Below are positions 50,510 to 62,873 of a stretch of 64,000 bases of DNA, in pieces; position 1 is the stretch's first letter, and each line of letters starts with the position of its first letter. The notes beneath the pieces are model-generated. The model saw nothing but the letters and a program-made list of their open reading frames with translations, searched no databases and was not told where the DNA came from. The DNA is from Vitrella brassicaformis (Eukaryota > Sar > Vitrellaceae). Both the position numbers and the translations under genes were made by a program. The DNA lies in contig CDMY01000277.1 in assembly GCA_001179505.1 (NCBI GenBank), forward strand, positions 62,001-126,000. The letters run 5' to 3'.

Positions 50510-51786
50510 TCAGCGGAGGGAGCGCTGGGCTTTGAGGTCCGCGATCTCCGTCGCCTGCATGCGGACGGTCTTGGCCAGCGCTTCGATGGCTTCGGCCTGG
50601 TTGTCGCTGCGCGTCTGTAGCTGCTGGGCCACTATAATTGTCTGCCACGTACACACAAGCGAACACACAACACACAGCAAAGGAGGGACGCGGATACACA
50701 CATACATGTGAAGCCTCGATTGACACGTGTGTGCTATTCACCTTGTAGAGGAGAGCGTATTGGTTCACATGGATGCTCTCTTCGGGCTCCGGGGTGCCCA
50801 CGAGGTGTGCTCGATTAGTCATCACCGCGTCAGGGAAGATCGCCTGTGTGGATGGGATGGCCAAAACACAGACATATCAACGGACAGAGCCGAGTGAAGA
50901 GTAACGGTGGTCTCGGGCTGCCCCATCGCACCCACCTTAAGCTCCTCGCCAATCACGCCAGTGATTGGGGTCTCCGCCTCCGCCTCCGCCTGAAGCCCAC
51001 GTCCGGCCACCTTACGCTGTCAGTGTGACAGCACACAAAGGGAGACACCATTCCACCCACCCACCCCCTCCATCGCTGCCTTGGCTTGCTCGCCATGCAT
51101 GCCGTCGGTACCTCCGTACCTTGTATGTGTGCATCTTGATGAACCTGAACCGCTCATAGGTGTTGCTCAGCTCCTGCTCGGGCATAATGTCCACTTGGGA
51201 CAGACTGCTGCGGCCGACCCTGCTGTTCCCGTCGAGGATCTCCTCGGCCGCGACGCTGGCCAGCATGCTATTCTGTCCGCAGCCCATCGCCCCTGCGCCG
51301 ACACACACGACACAGAAGACGTGCAAGGCAAAAAGACATTAGAGCTCGTGGTGTCAGCTCATATCCGCCTGCATCCACTACGGCGTGCAGAGACCTACCG
51401 GATCCATTCTGAACCTCTCCGTTGTCCTCATTTGCAGCCACCAACACTGGTTCAGGTCTGTTTCTTCCCGTACTACTACTAAGGTCACACTGCAAGCGAA
51501 ACATACACACAGACAGACACAAATCAGACAGACACGTGGTCCAAATGGCCATCCGCATCCCAGCTACCGCGTGACTCAACATTTCCTGAACAAGACACCG
51601 CAAACCACGTCCTGGGTTGGTTGGGCGTATTCTTTGTTTGGCCGCCTGCCTGACCCTTACCGTCGGCGTAGAGTCCATCAGGAGCTGTTGATCAATTTGA
51701 TTCATTGGATTGCAGGCCATCCACATCTTCGCTGATGCTGGCATTGCTGCTGCCAGGGCAGCGAACACGACGAGCAGACGAGTCAT
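50510..51786 (-). CDS. Secreted protein with peptidase-S74 / intramolecular-chaperone-like C-terminus (intact copy)
   Basis: Six exons, 51661-51786, 51399-51489, 51120-51292, 50936-51010, 50742-50843 and 50510-50641, give 232 residues with phases closing. An 18-nt extra exon near 51577-51594 is possible and in frame. The signal peptide is MTRLLVVFAALAAAMPASA. The C-terminal ~140 residues resemble S74/ICA domains: VDIMPEQELSNTYERFRFIK with a conserved Tyr/Lys end, TPITGVIGEELKAIFPDAVM (compare G-x-I-A-Q-E-L-x-x-x-F-P), SIHVNQYALLYKTIIVAQQL and a final coiled coil (QAEAIEALAKTVRMQATEIA). In known S74 proteins this region trimerises and self-cleaves through a Ser-Lys dyad. Here the expected Lys near NSRVGRSSLS is not seen, so cleavage is doubtful. 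It is head-to-head with a near-identical copy. Confidence 0.75.
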
Positions 51787-52015
51787 GATGCACACACAGC
51801 ACACAGACCTGCGGTTCGGCGGAGAGTGACAGGGGTGAAGTGGCTCTGGATCACGGGATGCTCTGGTTACGGAATCTCGTGAGTACCTGGCGTTAACGAT
51901 TCAGCCGTAACGAAATCACACTGCGCGATCCAAGCTCGGGAACTTTGCCGTACCGTAAATCCGGCATCGCGTACGCCATCGCCGCGCCTTTCGATCTGTG
52001 TGCTGTGTGCGTATC

Positions 52016-53351
52016 ATGGGTCGCTTGCTCAGCCTCTTCCTTGTTGCCCTGGCAGCAGTGGCAGCAACGCCAGCATCAGCGTATCCACCGCCGGCGGCCG
52101 GCGGGGGGAGGATGTGGATGGCCTGCAGGCCACCCGATGGAATCGATGAACCGCTCCTAAGGGACGACAAGCCGACGGTAAGGGCAGGCAGGCGCCAAAC
52201 AACCAATACGCCCATCCTGACATATTGACGTGGCTTGCGGTGTCTTGTTCAGGAAATTGCGCTTGACGCGGTAGCTGGGATGAGGATGGGCATTTGACCA
52301 CGTGTCTGTCTGATTGTCTGTGTGTCTGTGTGTATGTTTCGCTTACAGTGCCAGATTGCCAGACAGGGCTTGTGGCGGCAGATGAGACCAACGGAAGGGC
52401 TACGCGTTAATACGGTAGGTCTTTGCATGCCGCAGGCGGATATGAGCTCGACACCACGAGCTCTAATGTCTTTGTGTCTTTGTGTCTTTGTGTCTTTGTG
52501 TCTTTGTGTCTGGGTGTCGGTGTGTCGGTGTGTCGGTGTGTCGGTGTGTCGGTGTGTCTGTCTGTCTGTGCAGGGTCGGTTGGCTGCGAAACGGGCATGG
52601 TGGTGGAAAGAGTCTTCACCGACAGAGTCTTCGACCGGGACGGCATGGTCACCCGCAGCAGTCTGTCCCAAGTGGACATCATGCCCGAGCAGGAGCTGAG
52701 CAACACCTATGAGCGATTCAGGTTCATCAAGATGCACACATACAAGGTACGGAGGTACCGACGGCATGCATGGCGAGCAGGCCAAGGCAGCGATGGAGGG
52801 GGTGGGTGGGATGGAATGATCTCCCTCGGTGTGTGCTGTCACACTGACAGCGTAAGGTGGCCGGACGTGGGCTTCAGGGGGGGGCGGAGACCCCAATCAC
52901 GGGCGGCATTGGCGAGGAGCTTAAGGTGGGTGCGATGGGGCAGCCCGAGACCACCGGTACTCTTCACTCGGCTCTGTCCGTTGATGTGTCTGTGTTTTGG
53001 CCATCCCATCCACACAGGCGATCTTCCCTGACGCGGTGATGACTAATCGAGCACACCTCGTGGGCACCCCAGAGCCCGAGGAGAGCATCCATGTGAACCA
53101 ATACGCTCTCCTCTACAAGGTGAATAGCACACACGTGTCAATCGAGGCTTCACATGTATGTGTGTAACCGTATCCCTCCTTTGCTGTGTGTTGTGTGTTC
53201 GCTTGTGTGTACGTGGCAGACAATCATAGTGGCCCAGCAGCTGCAGACGCGCAGCGACAACCAGGCCGAGGCCATCGAAGCGCTGACCGAGACCGTCCGC
53301 ACGCAGACAACGGAGATCGCCGCCCTGAAGGGTCAGCGCTCCCTCCGCTAA
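52016..53351 (+). pseudogene. Second S74-like copy, likely frame-broken
   Basis: Recognisable exons are 52016-52177 (signal peptide MGRLLSLFLVALAAVAATPA), 52349-52414, 52574-52746, 52857-52925, 53018-53119 and 53220-53351. The last three exons are almost identical in nucleotide sequence to the minus-strand copy, introns included, and the frame there is intact (one in-frame 6-nt deletion). The second exon is 66 nt instead of 91 nt in the other copy. It leaves phase 0, while the third exon needs phase 1 to read GSVGCETGMVVERVFTDR and then SLSQVDIMPEQ. The homologous frame of exon 2 ends in TAA at its 3' end. No alternative acceptor that I tested restores the frame. Either it is a recent pseudogene or an unrecognised alternative exon is used. 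Confidence 0.6.
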
Positions 53352-54915
53352 TTCGTCGGTGGATGCCTCCATCCATGGTTGTCTGGTCGAGTAGCTCGAG
53401 GGGGGATTCAAAGATGTTGGTTGGTTGATGGGTGGTATTGCCTCAGCGTCGCGTGAGCGTGTAGCATGTGTAGGATGACTTGTCGCGTCATGGGTGGGTT
53501 GGGGATGCGGTCAATGTGAACATTGAGGGCGTCATTGAGCAGACAGGACGTACATTCACTTCAGGAGGTGTCCATCCGTCCATCCATGAAATGAATGAAA
53601 TGAAATCAGTGCACACCACACCATCATCACGATGCATACGGCCGGTCGGCCTCGGTCGTCCGTGACTTGTACGCCATATATAACAAGGCACAAAAAACAT
53701 GCACACACCAGCAAGAGGCAGTCGCTCAGTCACACAGGCAGGCAGGTAGGTAGGAAGAGGAGAAGAACCACGTGGCTCATACAGCATCAGCAGCACAGCA
53801 ACATTGCAGTGAGTGACAAAGATGCAGCAGGCAGGCAGGCAGGGAAGCCATCAGTCAGCCAGTCAGCCGATCAGTCAGTCAGTCAGTCAGTCGGTCGGTC
53901 ACATGCTCAGGCAGGCAAGAACGTTAAGAAAAGGCATCCGATTGACGCCACCACACTACTTGCTTACTGCGTGTGTAGGTGTGAAGGAAGCCCAACGAAT
54001 TACCTCCCATGACAGTCAATGTACCAACATCCCATCACCCACCCTCCAAGGGGCACGTGTGCGATAGCACAGCGAAAAACCCTCGCTCCCCTTTGTGTTG
54101 CATAAGACACGCACATGGATGGATGGCATGTGCAGGCATCATGCTGACTGACATGTAATTATAGGTAGGTTGATGAAGGGATGGATGGATGGATGGATAA
54201 ACAGACAGGTGTATTGTATGGTGCATGGTACGGTGGACAGGGGCAAAATTACAGATCCTTCCCTTCGCGACCGCCTTGGTGTACACGTGAAGGGAACGAT
54301 CATGGTATGGTATGGTATGCATTGCATATACATGATACTCATGTACGTATGTATTATGTATGGGACAGACAGCACAATACATAATGGCACCCATGTATGT
54401 ATTAAGGCTCTCTCTTACGTATGTATGGATGTAGGGTAGGGGGGTTATGTACACGTACATGTACAAGTACACACACACAACCGCAAAAAGTGCCTCGGTG
54501 CCTGCGGGCGGGCAGGAGTGTCCTCTCTTGTCGGTCGACAGACAGAAAGACAGATAGACCCCACGCTACAGGTGACGGCCGACAACAACCGCATGGAACA
54601 TGCAATTGATCGGTACCTACAGACGGCCGGCACGAGTAGTGTGACAGAAAAAGTGACACGGAAAGACAGACAGGCAGGCACCGGGGATGGCTCGATTGTC
54701 GATCAATGGACATGAACACAGTGATGAACGATGAGACCGATAAAGCACCACGCAATACTTACACACACACACACACACACGTACACACAAACATGCAAGC
54801 GATACGCTACACCACAGGCGTGCAACACAGAGATCCATCACACGAACACACTCACTCGTATACACACAGCAAGACATGGACACATGCAGCCACGCATTGC
54901 ATGCGAAGAGGCGGG
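53352..54915. other. Convergent intergenic, simple repeats
   Basis: 1.56 kb. It holds CAGT/GGTC/CAGG repeats (53825-53905), ATGT/GTAT-rich tracts (54300-54480) and a CA run (54760-54785). No coding gene seen. Confidence 0.6.
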
Positions 54916-57900
54916 CTAGAGCCCCTTTCGGCTCGCCCGGTCCTTCTTGTCGCGGAATACCCTGTACATATCCCGCCACCCACTGCCGGCATTGATCAGG
55001 CGGTCCACCACGAAGGCCATGCTGGACTGGAAGTCCGTCAAGGGCACCTCCTGGCTGTCGTCGAAACCCGCGGTGTCGTCCTCGCCGCTGCTCAAGATGT
55101 CGATCGACGACGTTGAGCTGTGATGGAAAGAACCGCCCCTCCGCACTGGAGATGATGTGCCTCCCTGACAAAAACGCATATCAGAGATGCGATGACGAGA
55201 TGTCTCTCCGTCTCAATGGTGGCGTGTGAGCGTACCTTGAGCTCTAATGACGGCAGCAGGACCGTCCGTGCGACGCCAGTGGTAGGGTCGTGTATTGACC
55301 TCTTCCGCGCCTTGTAGACCTCGAAGGTGGACCGCCACAGGAACTCGACCACGTCGGTGGGGATGTTCTGCATGCCCAGCTGCTCGATGATCTCCTGCAT
55401 CGCCTCACTCGTCAGCGTCATGATCTCAGAACAGCACATCTTCCGCTGGTCGCTCTCTAACCGCGCTGTCAGAGAGAGGGACAGCGTCGCCGTCACGCGC
55501 CTCCAGAACGTCCGCGCACGTTGCCCTGACGTCGCGTCGGATGACGGGCTGGCGCCCTCGGTTGCCCTCGACTGGCTCGCCTGGCTGGCCTGAGCACCTC
55601 GTGACTGGCTCGATGGGCCGCTCTCAGGTGTGCTGGCTCTTCCGGAGTCGGCTGGGTCAGTCCCTTTGTCGTCGGCTTGCGGGTCTTCTGGCCACCCTTG
55701 GTCGCCCCGCGAGGCCTTGCGTGGTGTAGGGGATTGAACGGGCATGTGTGTAGGGCCGTGAATTGTCGCTGCACGGCGAGATGAGGATGCCGTCGACTGG
55801 TCGGCGGATGGGACAGTCGTCCAGCATTGCCGCAACATGGCCGTATGCTCTCGTTGGGGGACCTTCTGAGCGGTGACGGGCGAGCAAGGCACCGACTCGT
55901 CATCGTCCCTCTCTGAGCGCGTCTCTTGCACCGCCTGTGTGCTGTCTGTGCTCGCCCGCGGGCGGTAGATCCGTGGCGGGGCGCTGCTGATGGTGGCGGG
56001 CAGGGGCAGTGATGCCGCACGCAGCGCCCAAGAGTCGGTTGTAAGTGTCCGCATCCGGCCGTTGGACGGGGGGCCAGACGGTTCCTTGGTTCTCATAATC
56101 AGGGTGAGCTCTCCGCGCTCCGTGCTGAGACGCACCAGTGGCAGCTTGGCTCTCCTCCTGTCGGTCGACGCTGCGATGCCGAAGGCCATCTTGCGAAGGG
56201 GGCCCAGGGCACTGTCGGTGTTGCTCTTCATCAGCAGAATGGACGTCATGAGGACCTCGAGGGAGTGGTGAATGGTGTGGAAGATGAGGGTGATGATGTG
56301 GAACGAGTTCATAATGACGATAAGCGCCGTCACGGCATAGCCCAGCCCTTTCTGGAAGCCGGGGTCGTCCTCAACCAGCGGGTGACCCGATGTGCTCGAC
56401 AGCAGCATCAGACACCACAGAGAGATGTTCCAAATCAGCAACCCTGAACGAATCGATGAATGAACAAACAGACAGATGAGACAGATGCACGCACCCCACT
56501 GCCATTCGTACCTTGCGCCTCCATGCGATTGAGCAGGTCGAACGTTCTCGAGTCGAAAGGCTTGATTTTGAGCTGCAGGAAGAGTGACAGGCCCGCGATC
56601 AGCTGCCAACACACCAGCTGGATCATCCCATTACCCAGAGACGCACCAACCTGCAGACACACAAACGGAGATACGGACCGAGACATACAGGAAGTGACCG
56701 ACAACCCCCCCACGTCTCTCTGCTGGCCACATCCCCCGCACCCACCTGAGCTATGACCAGAGTTGCAATGCGTCTCAGGGCGAAAACAGCATCATAGAAG
56801 TAGTAGGACCGACGGTAGCCGTTGTACAAGAAGCCGAACATCCGCCTCGTTTGCCGTTTGTAGAGCCGCCCCGACTGCTTGTACGAGCACAGAATGCTCA
56901 GTGCCGCGATGACCGGGCCGAAGGACCACACGCACAGCCCCACGACGGCGACGATGGTGTAAACGAGATGTTCGCGCTTGTAGCACTCGATTGAGGTGTC
57001 GAGCAGTGAGAGGCGGACGGTTGGATAAGGCTTCTCGAGGAGTTTGCCGGGGGGCTCCCACCAGGGGATGGTGGGGAAGGTGCGGCAAGGGAGGATCTCC
57101 AGCAGCTGACGCGTCACGGCTGAGGACGACAGGTATGGACACAACAATACCACGCGACATCTTCGTCTCGTCTGCTGTCTGTGTGCCCGTCTTACTTGGA
57201 TGGATGAATGTGAGGCACACAATCCAGAGCTGAGGGCACAGGAAGTGCCGCCACCATTCTGGTTCGCCCCGCACTTCGCTCTCGAGGCTGTTGGTCGAGC
57301 TCGACCGCCTCGACAGCCCACACCGCCAACTGTGGAATCCCTCTGGTTCTGCCCGTGTGTCCCTCGCTGATGGGTCATCTCTCCGCATGGGACTGCGCGC
57401 CTCGTCCTGTGGTGTCGTCGGTCCACCACGCCAGGGCTTGGAGAAGAGCGATGGCAGGACTTTCCAGAGGCCCCAGCAGAGTGTCGCCACAGCCAGCCAG
57501 AGGAGCGGGAAGGCGATCCATGCGGCCCTCTTGATCAACATGGCCTGCGCCCCAGTCATGTTAAGATCTTCCTTCAGTAGACACTCCCACCTGCGGGTCA
57601 GGCAGACAGCACATTGATGGGACACAAACGTTCTGCTCATCGGCTGTGTCGGCTCACGTGAAGTCTGCTGTCACCACACCACCTGAATGAGATACACAAC
57701 AAAGCGAGAGAACAGCAGATTGCGAAAGCTGCATATGCATCGTGTAGATGTGTGGTGCCTTTTCATACCGTCCCAGCTGAAATACTCTCGCAGGACCTGA
57801 ACGGCTTCGGAGGGCAGCATGTGGCCGCCTTGGACACCGAAGCGCGCCAGCGCGCTCACGACGGTGAAATGATTCAGTGCGATCTTGATCAGCATGCTGA

Positions 57901-60900
57901 TCCGGACAGATGGAGAGACATACACACACGGGCATGTGACATACTTGAATGATGTGCCTTGGCCAGTCTATATGACGCACCTGTGGACCGACGCGCGAGG
58001 CAAAGTGGACGACCTGAGAGAGAAAGAGATCAGCACGACACCCACAAGTGCACCCGGATGCCAATTGAGCTGTGGTCAAGAGAGCGGACCTTTGCGAGAG
58101 CACGGTTGCCGCGAATATGACGGCGAGGATAAGCACGTAGAGGAAGATGGAGAGCAGCACGTTCAAGGCCTTGTTGTTGCATTTCCGGCACAGCCCTAAC
58201 GACGTTCCCACACTCCGCCACCCCCTTTTGCACGACCCACAGAGATGCCCCTCATGTCCCTCCTGCACACACACACACGAGGCGACACGATGCGTGCAGA
58301 GCCGTCATGTGTGTCCCTCTCCCTCCCTATCTCACCTTGCACTTGTTCAGCTTTTCGACCATCGTGTTGTTGTGCCGCACGGACCCCTCACATGCTTCAG
58401 GGATCGGACATTCCACCAATACGGGGCTTGACGTCACGTATGCGTCATACCTGAACAAACGAATCACAAGAGCAACCCCAGAGTGGCCGAAGAGTGGGCC
58501 GACATGTGCACATGCCTACGTCGAGATTGTCAGCAGCAGCTCTAGTGAGCGATTCGGGGCTGTGGGCTCGCCGGCTGTCTCGTAGATGGCGGACAGGTTT
58601 ATCCCCCGCACCATGGCCAGGTGCCCGAGCTCGAGCGGCTGATTGCCGCCCTCCAGCACCGCACGCACTGTGGCAGACGGACCCACTGCCCCGATGCACT
58701 TGACGTCCTTGATCGGCAGAAGAGGCACCGTAAGGTTGACCTTAGTCTCCAGCTCGAAGTACCCCTCGTTCACCATGAAGGCGGCGTGGTAGCCATGAGT
58801 GGAGTCGTCGGCATAGTCAGGCCCACATGGAGCATCTTCTTCTCTGACCCCTTTTGGCAATGGATGGCACTGATTATCTGCACGTTTCCTGGACAATGAG
58901 ACATGCACAAGGGATGTGAGGGTCAACGTGTTTGTTGCTGTTTTTGTCTTACAGGTAGAATCCCTTGTCGCAGAAGCAGTCCTCCCCCTTCGTAGTAGCC
59001 CTTAGGCTGGTGAAGTGTTTGGGGCACTTCTTGCAGCTGGCGTCGTTGCCTTCGGTGTCCTTGTACGTGCCGGCCGGGCATTCGCGACATTTCTTGTCCT
59101 TGAGATCGTAAACCCAGCCCGTGGCACATTCGCATGCCGTCCCGTTATTCGTAGCAACTGTAACCAACACAGGACAACAACGAAACCAGAAAGCATCTCG
59201 ATGACCGCGTCCGTTCATTCATCGGTATCCCCCTCACTCACTCACCAGATCCCTCAGGACACTCCTGGCAATCAACCCAGCCCTTTTCCCGAATCGTGAC
59301 TTGGCCTTGGGGGCATTCGGTGCAGTCGAGGCCCTTGCCCTCATAGCCGTCCTGGCAGCGGCACAGCACTTCCTCCTTCACCGTCACGTCGAGGTCGATC
59401 TGCTGCAGGTAAGGGCATATTTTGGTGCACTCGACGCCTGTTATGTTGTTCTCCTCATAGGGGCGATAGCCGTTAATGTCGGCCGTGAGATGAGCCTCGC
59501 CGTCCCAGCCCGCCTCCAAGAACAGCTGTTCGTGCTCCTCACAAGTCTTGTTGTCATGCTCCTGGATCTGAGCATTCACACACACACACACGTGTACACA
59601 TACACGCCGGTTTTAAGCAGTGCCTGTACTCTGTCTGCAGCGCACCTCTTCCATCCGAAGATCGGGGTTGAGGGTAAAGTTGGCGCGATACATCTTGATC
59701 CAGTTGTGGCGTGCGTCCCATCGTCGCTGCATTGGTTGAACGGTCATGTCGATCGAAGTCAGACTGTTATTGGCCAGGTTCAGGAACACCAAGGACGTGG
59801 GTATCACATCCCTATGCAAAAACAACCAGCCAGGAATAGCGAGATGTATCAACGCCGCATCTCGCCACAGCTCTCTTTGTGTCGTGCTTTGCTTACACTC
59901 CCTCCCTGATCTCCTGTATGGAATTGTTCTTGAGGTTTAGAAGCTGCAGCTGTTCGAAGCCCTTCTTGACGCCCAGGCTGGTGTTGAGAGTGAGGTTTTT
60001 CATGACGTCATCCAGAGTGACTACGTCGTTAAGGGTCTCCACATCCACCACATGTTCGTCAGGGTCGAAGTCATCCACCACAGGCTCATCACTCGGGTTT
60101 GGATCCACCATGCTCATATTCGTGGCGTTCTCCGTCAGCCCATAGGCAGCCATGAACGATTTCTTGAACCGCCGGAATGGTGGCGTGTCGAGTAGCCCTG
60201 TCCGCAGAACCTCGTCCATATCAATCGCGTTCACCCCGTCAGGCGTGAGGGCGCCGTGCAGACCGTTGCTCTCGCCAAAGATGGCATGGATGTAGTCGTT
60301 GTATTTCCAAGGCATCAGGAACTCATCAGCCGTGACGTTGATCTGGTTGCCGCGAAGCGAAAGATACCGGATGGTTGGCCAGTAGGGCGGGGGGTTCTGC
60401 ACAGACACGTACACAGCGGACGTCTCATGGCAGTTTGCGCGCGGTGTGAATGCACCTACCTTGAGGATCTGGGCAACAATGCGGGCTGACGGACTTGGGC
60501 CTGAACAGACAGACAGACAGACGGACAGACGGACAGACATGTTGACGGGTCGCTCCGGCTCGCTCCTGCTCTCTGGCAGCGTCCTGCCTTGACTCGTCTC
60601 CCTCACTGGTGAGTCGAGTGTGAAGTCCAGGGTCGTGTATTCCCCATCCCGAGCCGATACTCTTGATGTGATTGCAACTCAAGAACAGCCGCCGCACTGC
60701 AAACACATTCACATACATGAAAACCACACCGACTCCCCATCCCTCCCCCCTTCCCACCCTCCCTCGTGCCCGCGTGTGTAGTACCTGTCTTAATCCGCCG
60801 CCAATTGGGCGGGATCCGCGGCAGCTTGTTGTTGGATGCGTCCAGATGCACAAGCCTGAAATGATGCACAAAACAAGCCGATTTCAGCCAGCCATCGGTG

Positions 60901-62662
60901 TCGCCTTCCTTCCTTCAGACACTTACGCAGGTGGAATCTCCCATGTCCCGCCTTCCCAGCCCGTAAAGTTGTTCCGCCCCAGCCGCAGCGTGTGCAGACC
61001 GTCCAGCTTGCTGATCCACGCGGGGATGAGTCCTGTGAAGTTGTTGCTCTCCAGCTCGAGCGTGGTCAGGTTCTGCAGGGCCTCGAGAGTGGCAGGCAGC
61101 TCGGATAGATTGGTCCTGCGAAAGATGAGTTCCCTCAGCGACTTCAGATTGTTGAACGAGTCGGGGATCGGGCCAGTTATATTCTGACGAAGACAGCAAC
61201 GCACGATCAAAAAGGAATGAACGCACCAGGGGCGCCCGAGTGAATCGATTGTTGCTGTCTGCCTGACCGGTGAGCCGACGATCTCAAACTCTTCCAGTTT
61301 CGTGTTGGTGCCGTAGAATGGAGGGATGGGCCCCCTGATGTCTCTGCACTCTTGAAGTCGGAAGACAGTGAGGTTCTTCTGCAGCTTGAGAGCAGGGAGC
61401 GGGCCCTCAACGCCAGAGTTCCTGATATCCACTTCCTCAAGCTCCTGGCAGTGATCGAAGGACCCAGTCAGGCGGCCCGTGATGTTCTCGCCTGCCAGCC
61501 TCAAGACGCGCAACGTTCTGCAGGGAGCGGGCCCAGTAGGGCCGTGGTTGAAGAGCGACTGCATGGTGAAATCGAGGTTGGTCTTTATCAGGCTGAGGGA
61601 CTCCAGTGACGTGGTGAAGAGCTCGTGAAAGGAGGGCGGCAGGGTGCCATTGATCGGGGTCTCGTCAATGTAGATGCCGCGGAGGAGCTTCAGCGACGTT
61701 ATGTTGTTGGGAAGGGGGCCACTGATATGGGGACACCGGTCGATATAGAGCACGCGAAGACCGCCCGTACAATTCCGTTCCCCACTTGATGGTTCTGAGC
61801 AACTGGCCTCGAGATTGCCGATCTTCTCGGAGAGTGTGCCTTCGATTGGCGCATTCATCAGGACGACGCCCAGGAGGCCTTTCAGCTCGTATAAGGAATC
61901 GTTCAATGGTGAGCCACCAGGGGGGAACTTCAGCTGCGTCTGGTACACGGGGTCGATGATCACAAAGTATCCCTCCACAAGATCAGGCAAGTCCGTCAGG
62001 AGATGCTCGGGTCCCCGCTCACCTCGCCGATCTACTCGTATGCAGACCATGAAGGGGAGCTCACAGACGGGGAATTGAGCGGGCACGTCGCTAGCCTTGA
62101 TGTTCATGCTCTTGATGAAGTTCCTCAGAGGTTCTTTGGCGTCCTCGTCGCACACGTCGCAGCCCTCGCGGACCAGCTGTATCTTCTCGGGAGGAGCCAT
62201 CCGGTCGCTCATCGCGTGGTACCTCCACAGCAGCTGGATCTTGGATCGGATGATAGACTGCATTGGCCTCGGCGAGCCAGAGGGGGTGCCGTCGAACCAG
62301 TCCGTGTAATTGTACGTCTTATTGGCCCCTCCACCAGCATCTGGGGGTCGAGATGTGGGCCAGCTGTCATCGGGCACCTGCAGACGCCGGTGTGGCGGCA
62401 CGTAGAAAGGGTCCGGTCCTTCCCGAGCTTCAGAGAGGGATCGATAGTAGGGATCGTCATCCAACGTGTCGTCACCATCGCCACCATCACGATAGGGAAA
62501 GGAAGGGTCGCGGGAGGACGCAGCTGGTCGCTCCGGGGAGCGTCCAAGGGCAAAACCAAGACTTCGAGCCCCATCGGTGGCGCTGGATCTGGCCGAGAGG
62601 GTCGACAGAAGAAGAACGGAGAGCAGTGAGGCGCCAGAAAAAGAAGGACGGGTCATTGTCAT
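54916..62662 (-). CDS. LRR / Cys-rich (GCC2_GCC3/EGF-like) / multi-TM receptor-like protein
   Basis: Twenty exons, all phases closing, ~2084 residues: 61268-62662, 60927-61183, 60785-60855, 60607-60696, 60460-60500, 59897-60396, 59646-59811, 59246-59567, 58953-59157, 58520-58888, 58336-58450, 58090-58262, 57981-58013, 57769-57896, 57658-57682, 57196-57590, 56746-57119, 56512-56650, 55236-56443 and 54916-55164. Signal peptide SFSGASLLSVLLLSTLSARS. Plant-type LRRs run to ~840 (ITGPIPDSFNNLKSLRELIF, LTTLELESNNFTGLIPAWIS). Cys-rich modules at ~840-1020 read CRCQDGYEGKGLDCTECPQG and CRECPAGTYKDTEGNDASCK. A juxtamembrane Cys motif HEGHLCGSCKRGW (~1180) precedes TM segments LSIFLYVLILAVIFAATV, AFPLLWLAVATLCWGLW, VYTIVAVVGLCVWSFGPVIA, LVCWQLIAGLSLFL and YAVTALIVIMNSFHIITLIF. 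GFLYNGYRRSYYFYDAVFAL is the block typical of protist LRR/Cys-rich membrane proteins. A long Ser-rich cytosolic tail follows. Ligand and signalling output unknown. Confidence 0.9.
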
Positions 62663-62873
62663 CAGATCAGGGTCCAGAACAGCACAGTAGTACCTCCCCT
62701 CCCCTAGCGGACCCAAGACGTGACGAGCGAACTGTTCTCCTCTCTCCGGATCGCATCACAGCTCGCAAATGCTTCGAGGCGGAGCCGTGGCTTCCATGCT
62801 TGTGAGCTGAGCTGAGGCGGCTGTGTGGAGTAGTCAGCATCCACATCGCACCGGAAAGGTTGAATCGGACGAG
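62663..62873. promoter_or_regulatory. Bidirectional 5' region, LRR receptor / WWE gene
   Basis: 211 bp between divergent ATGs. No recognisable core promoter element. Confidence 0.5.

Larger units (their letters stand above)
50510..53351. repeat. Large inverted (head-to-head) duplication
   Basis: Two arms of ~1.3 kb, ~50510-51805 (minus) and ~51993-53351 (plus), carry the same gene in opposite directions around a ~190-bp centre. Exons 3-6 and their introns are near identical. The 5' half of each arm is more diverged. Confidence 0.85.

Noticed and set aside
61184-61267. In-frame sequence between LRR exons 1 and 2 of the receptor
   Set aside because: It reads through without a stop, but interrupts the LRR pattern and has gt...ag borders; treated as a phase-0 intron.
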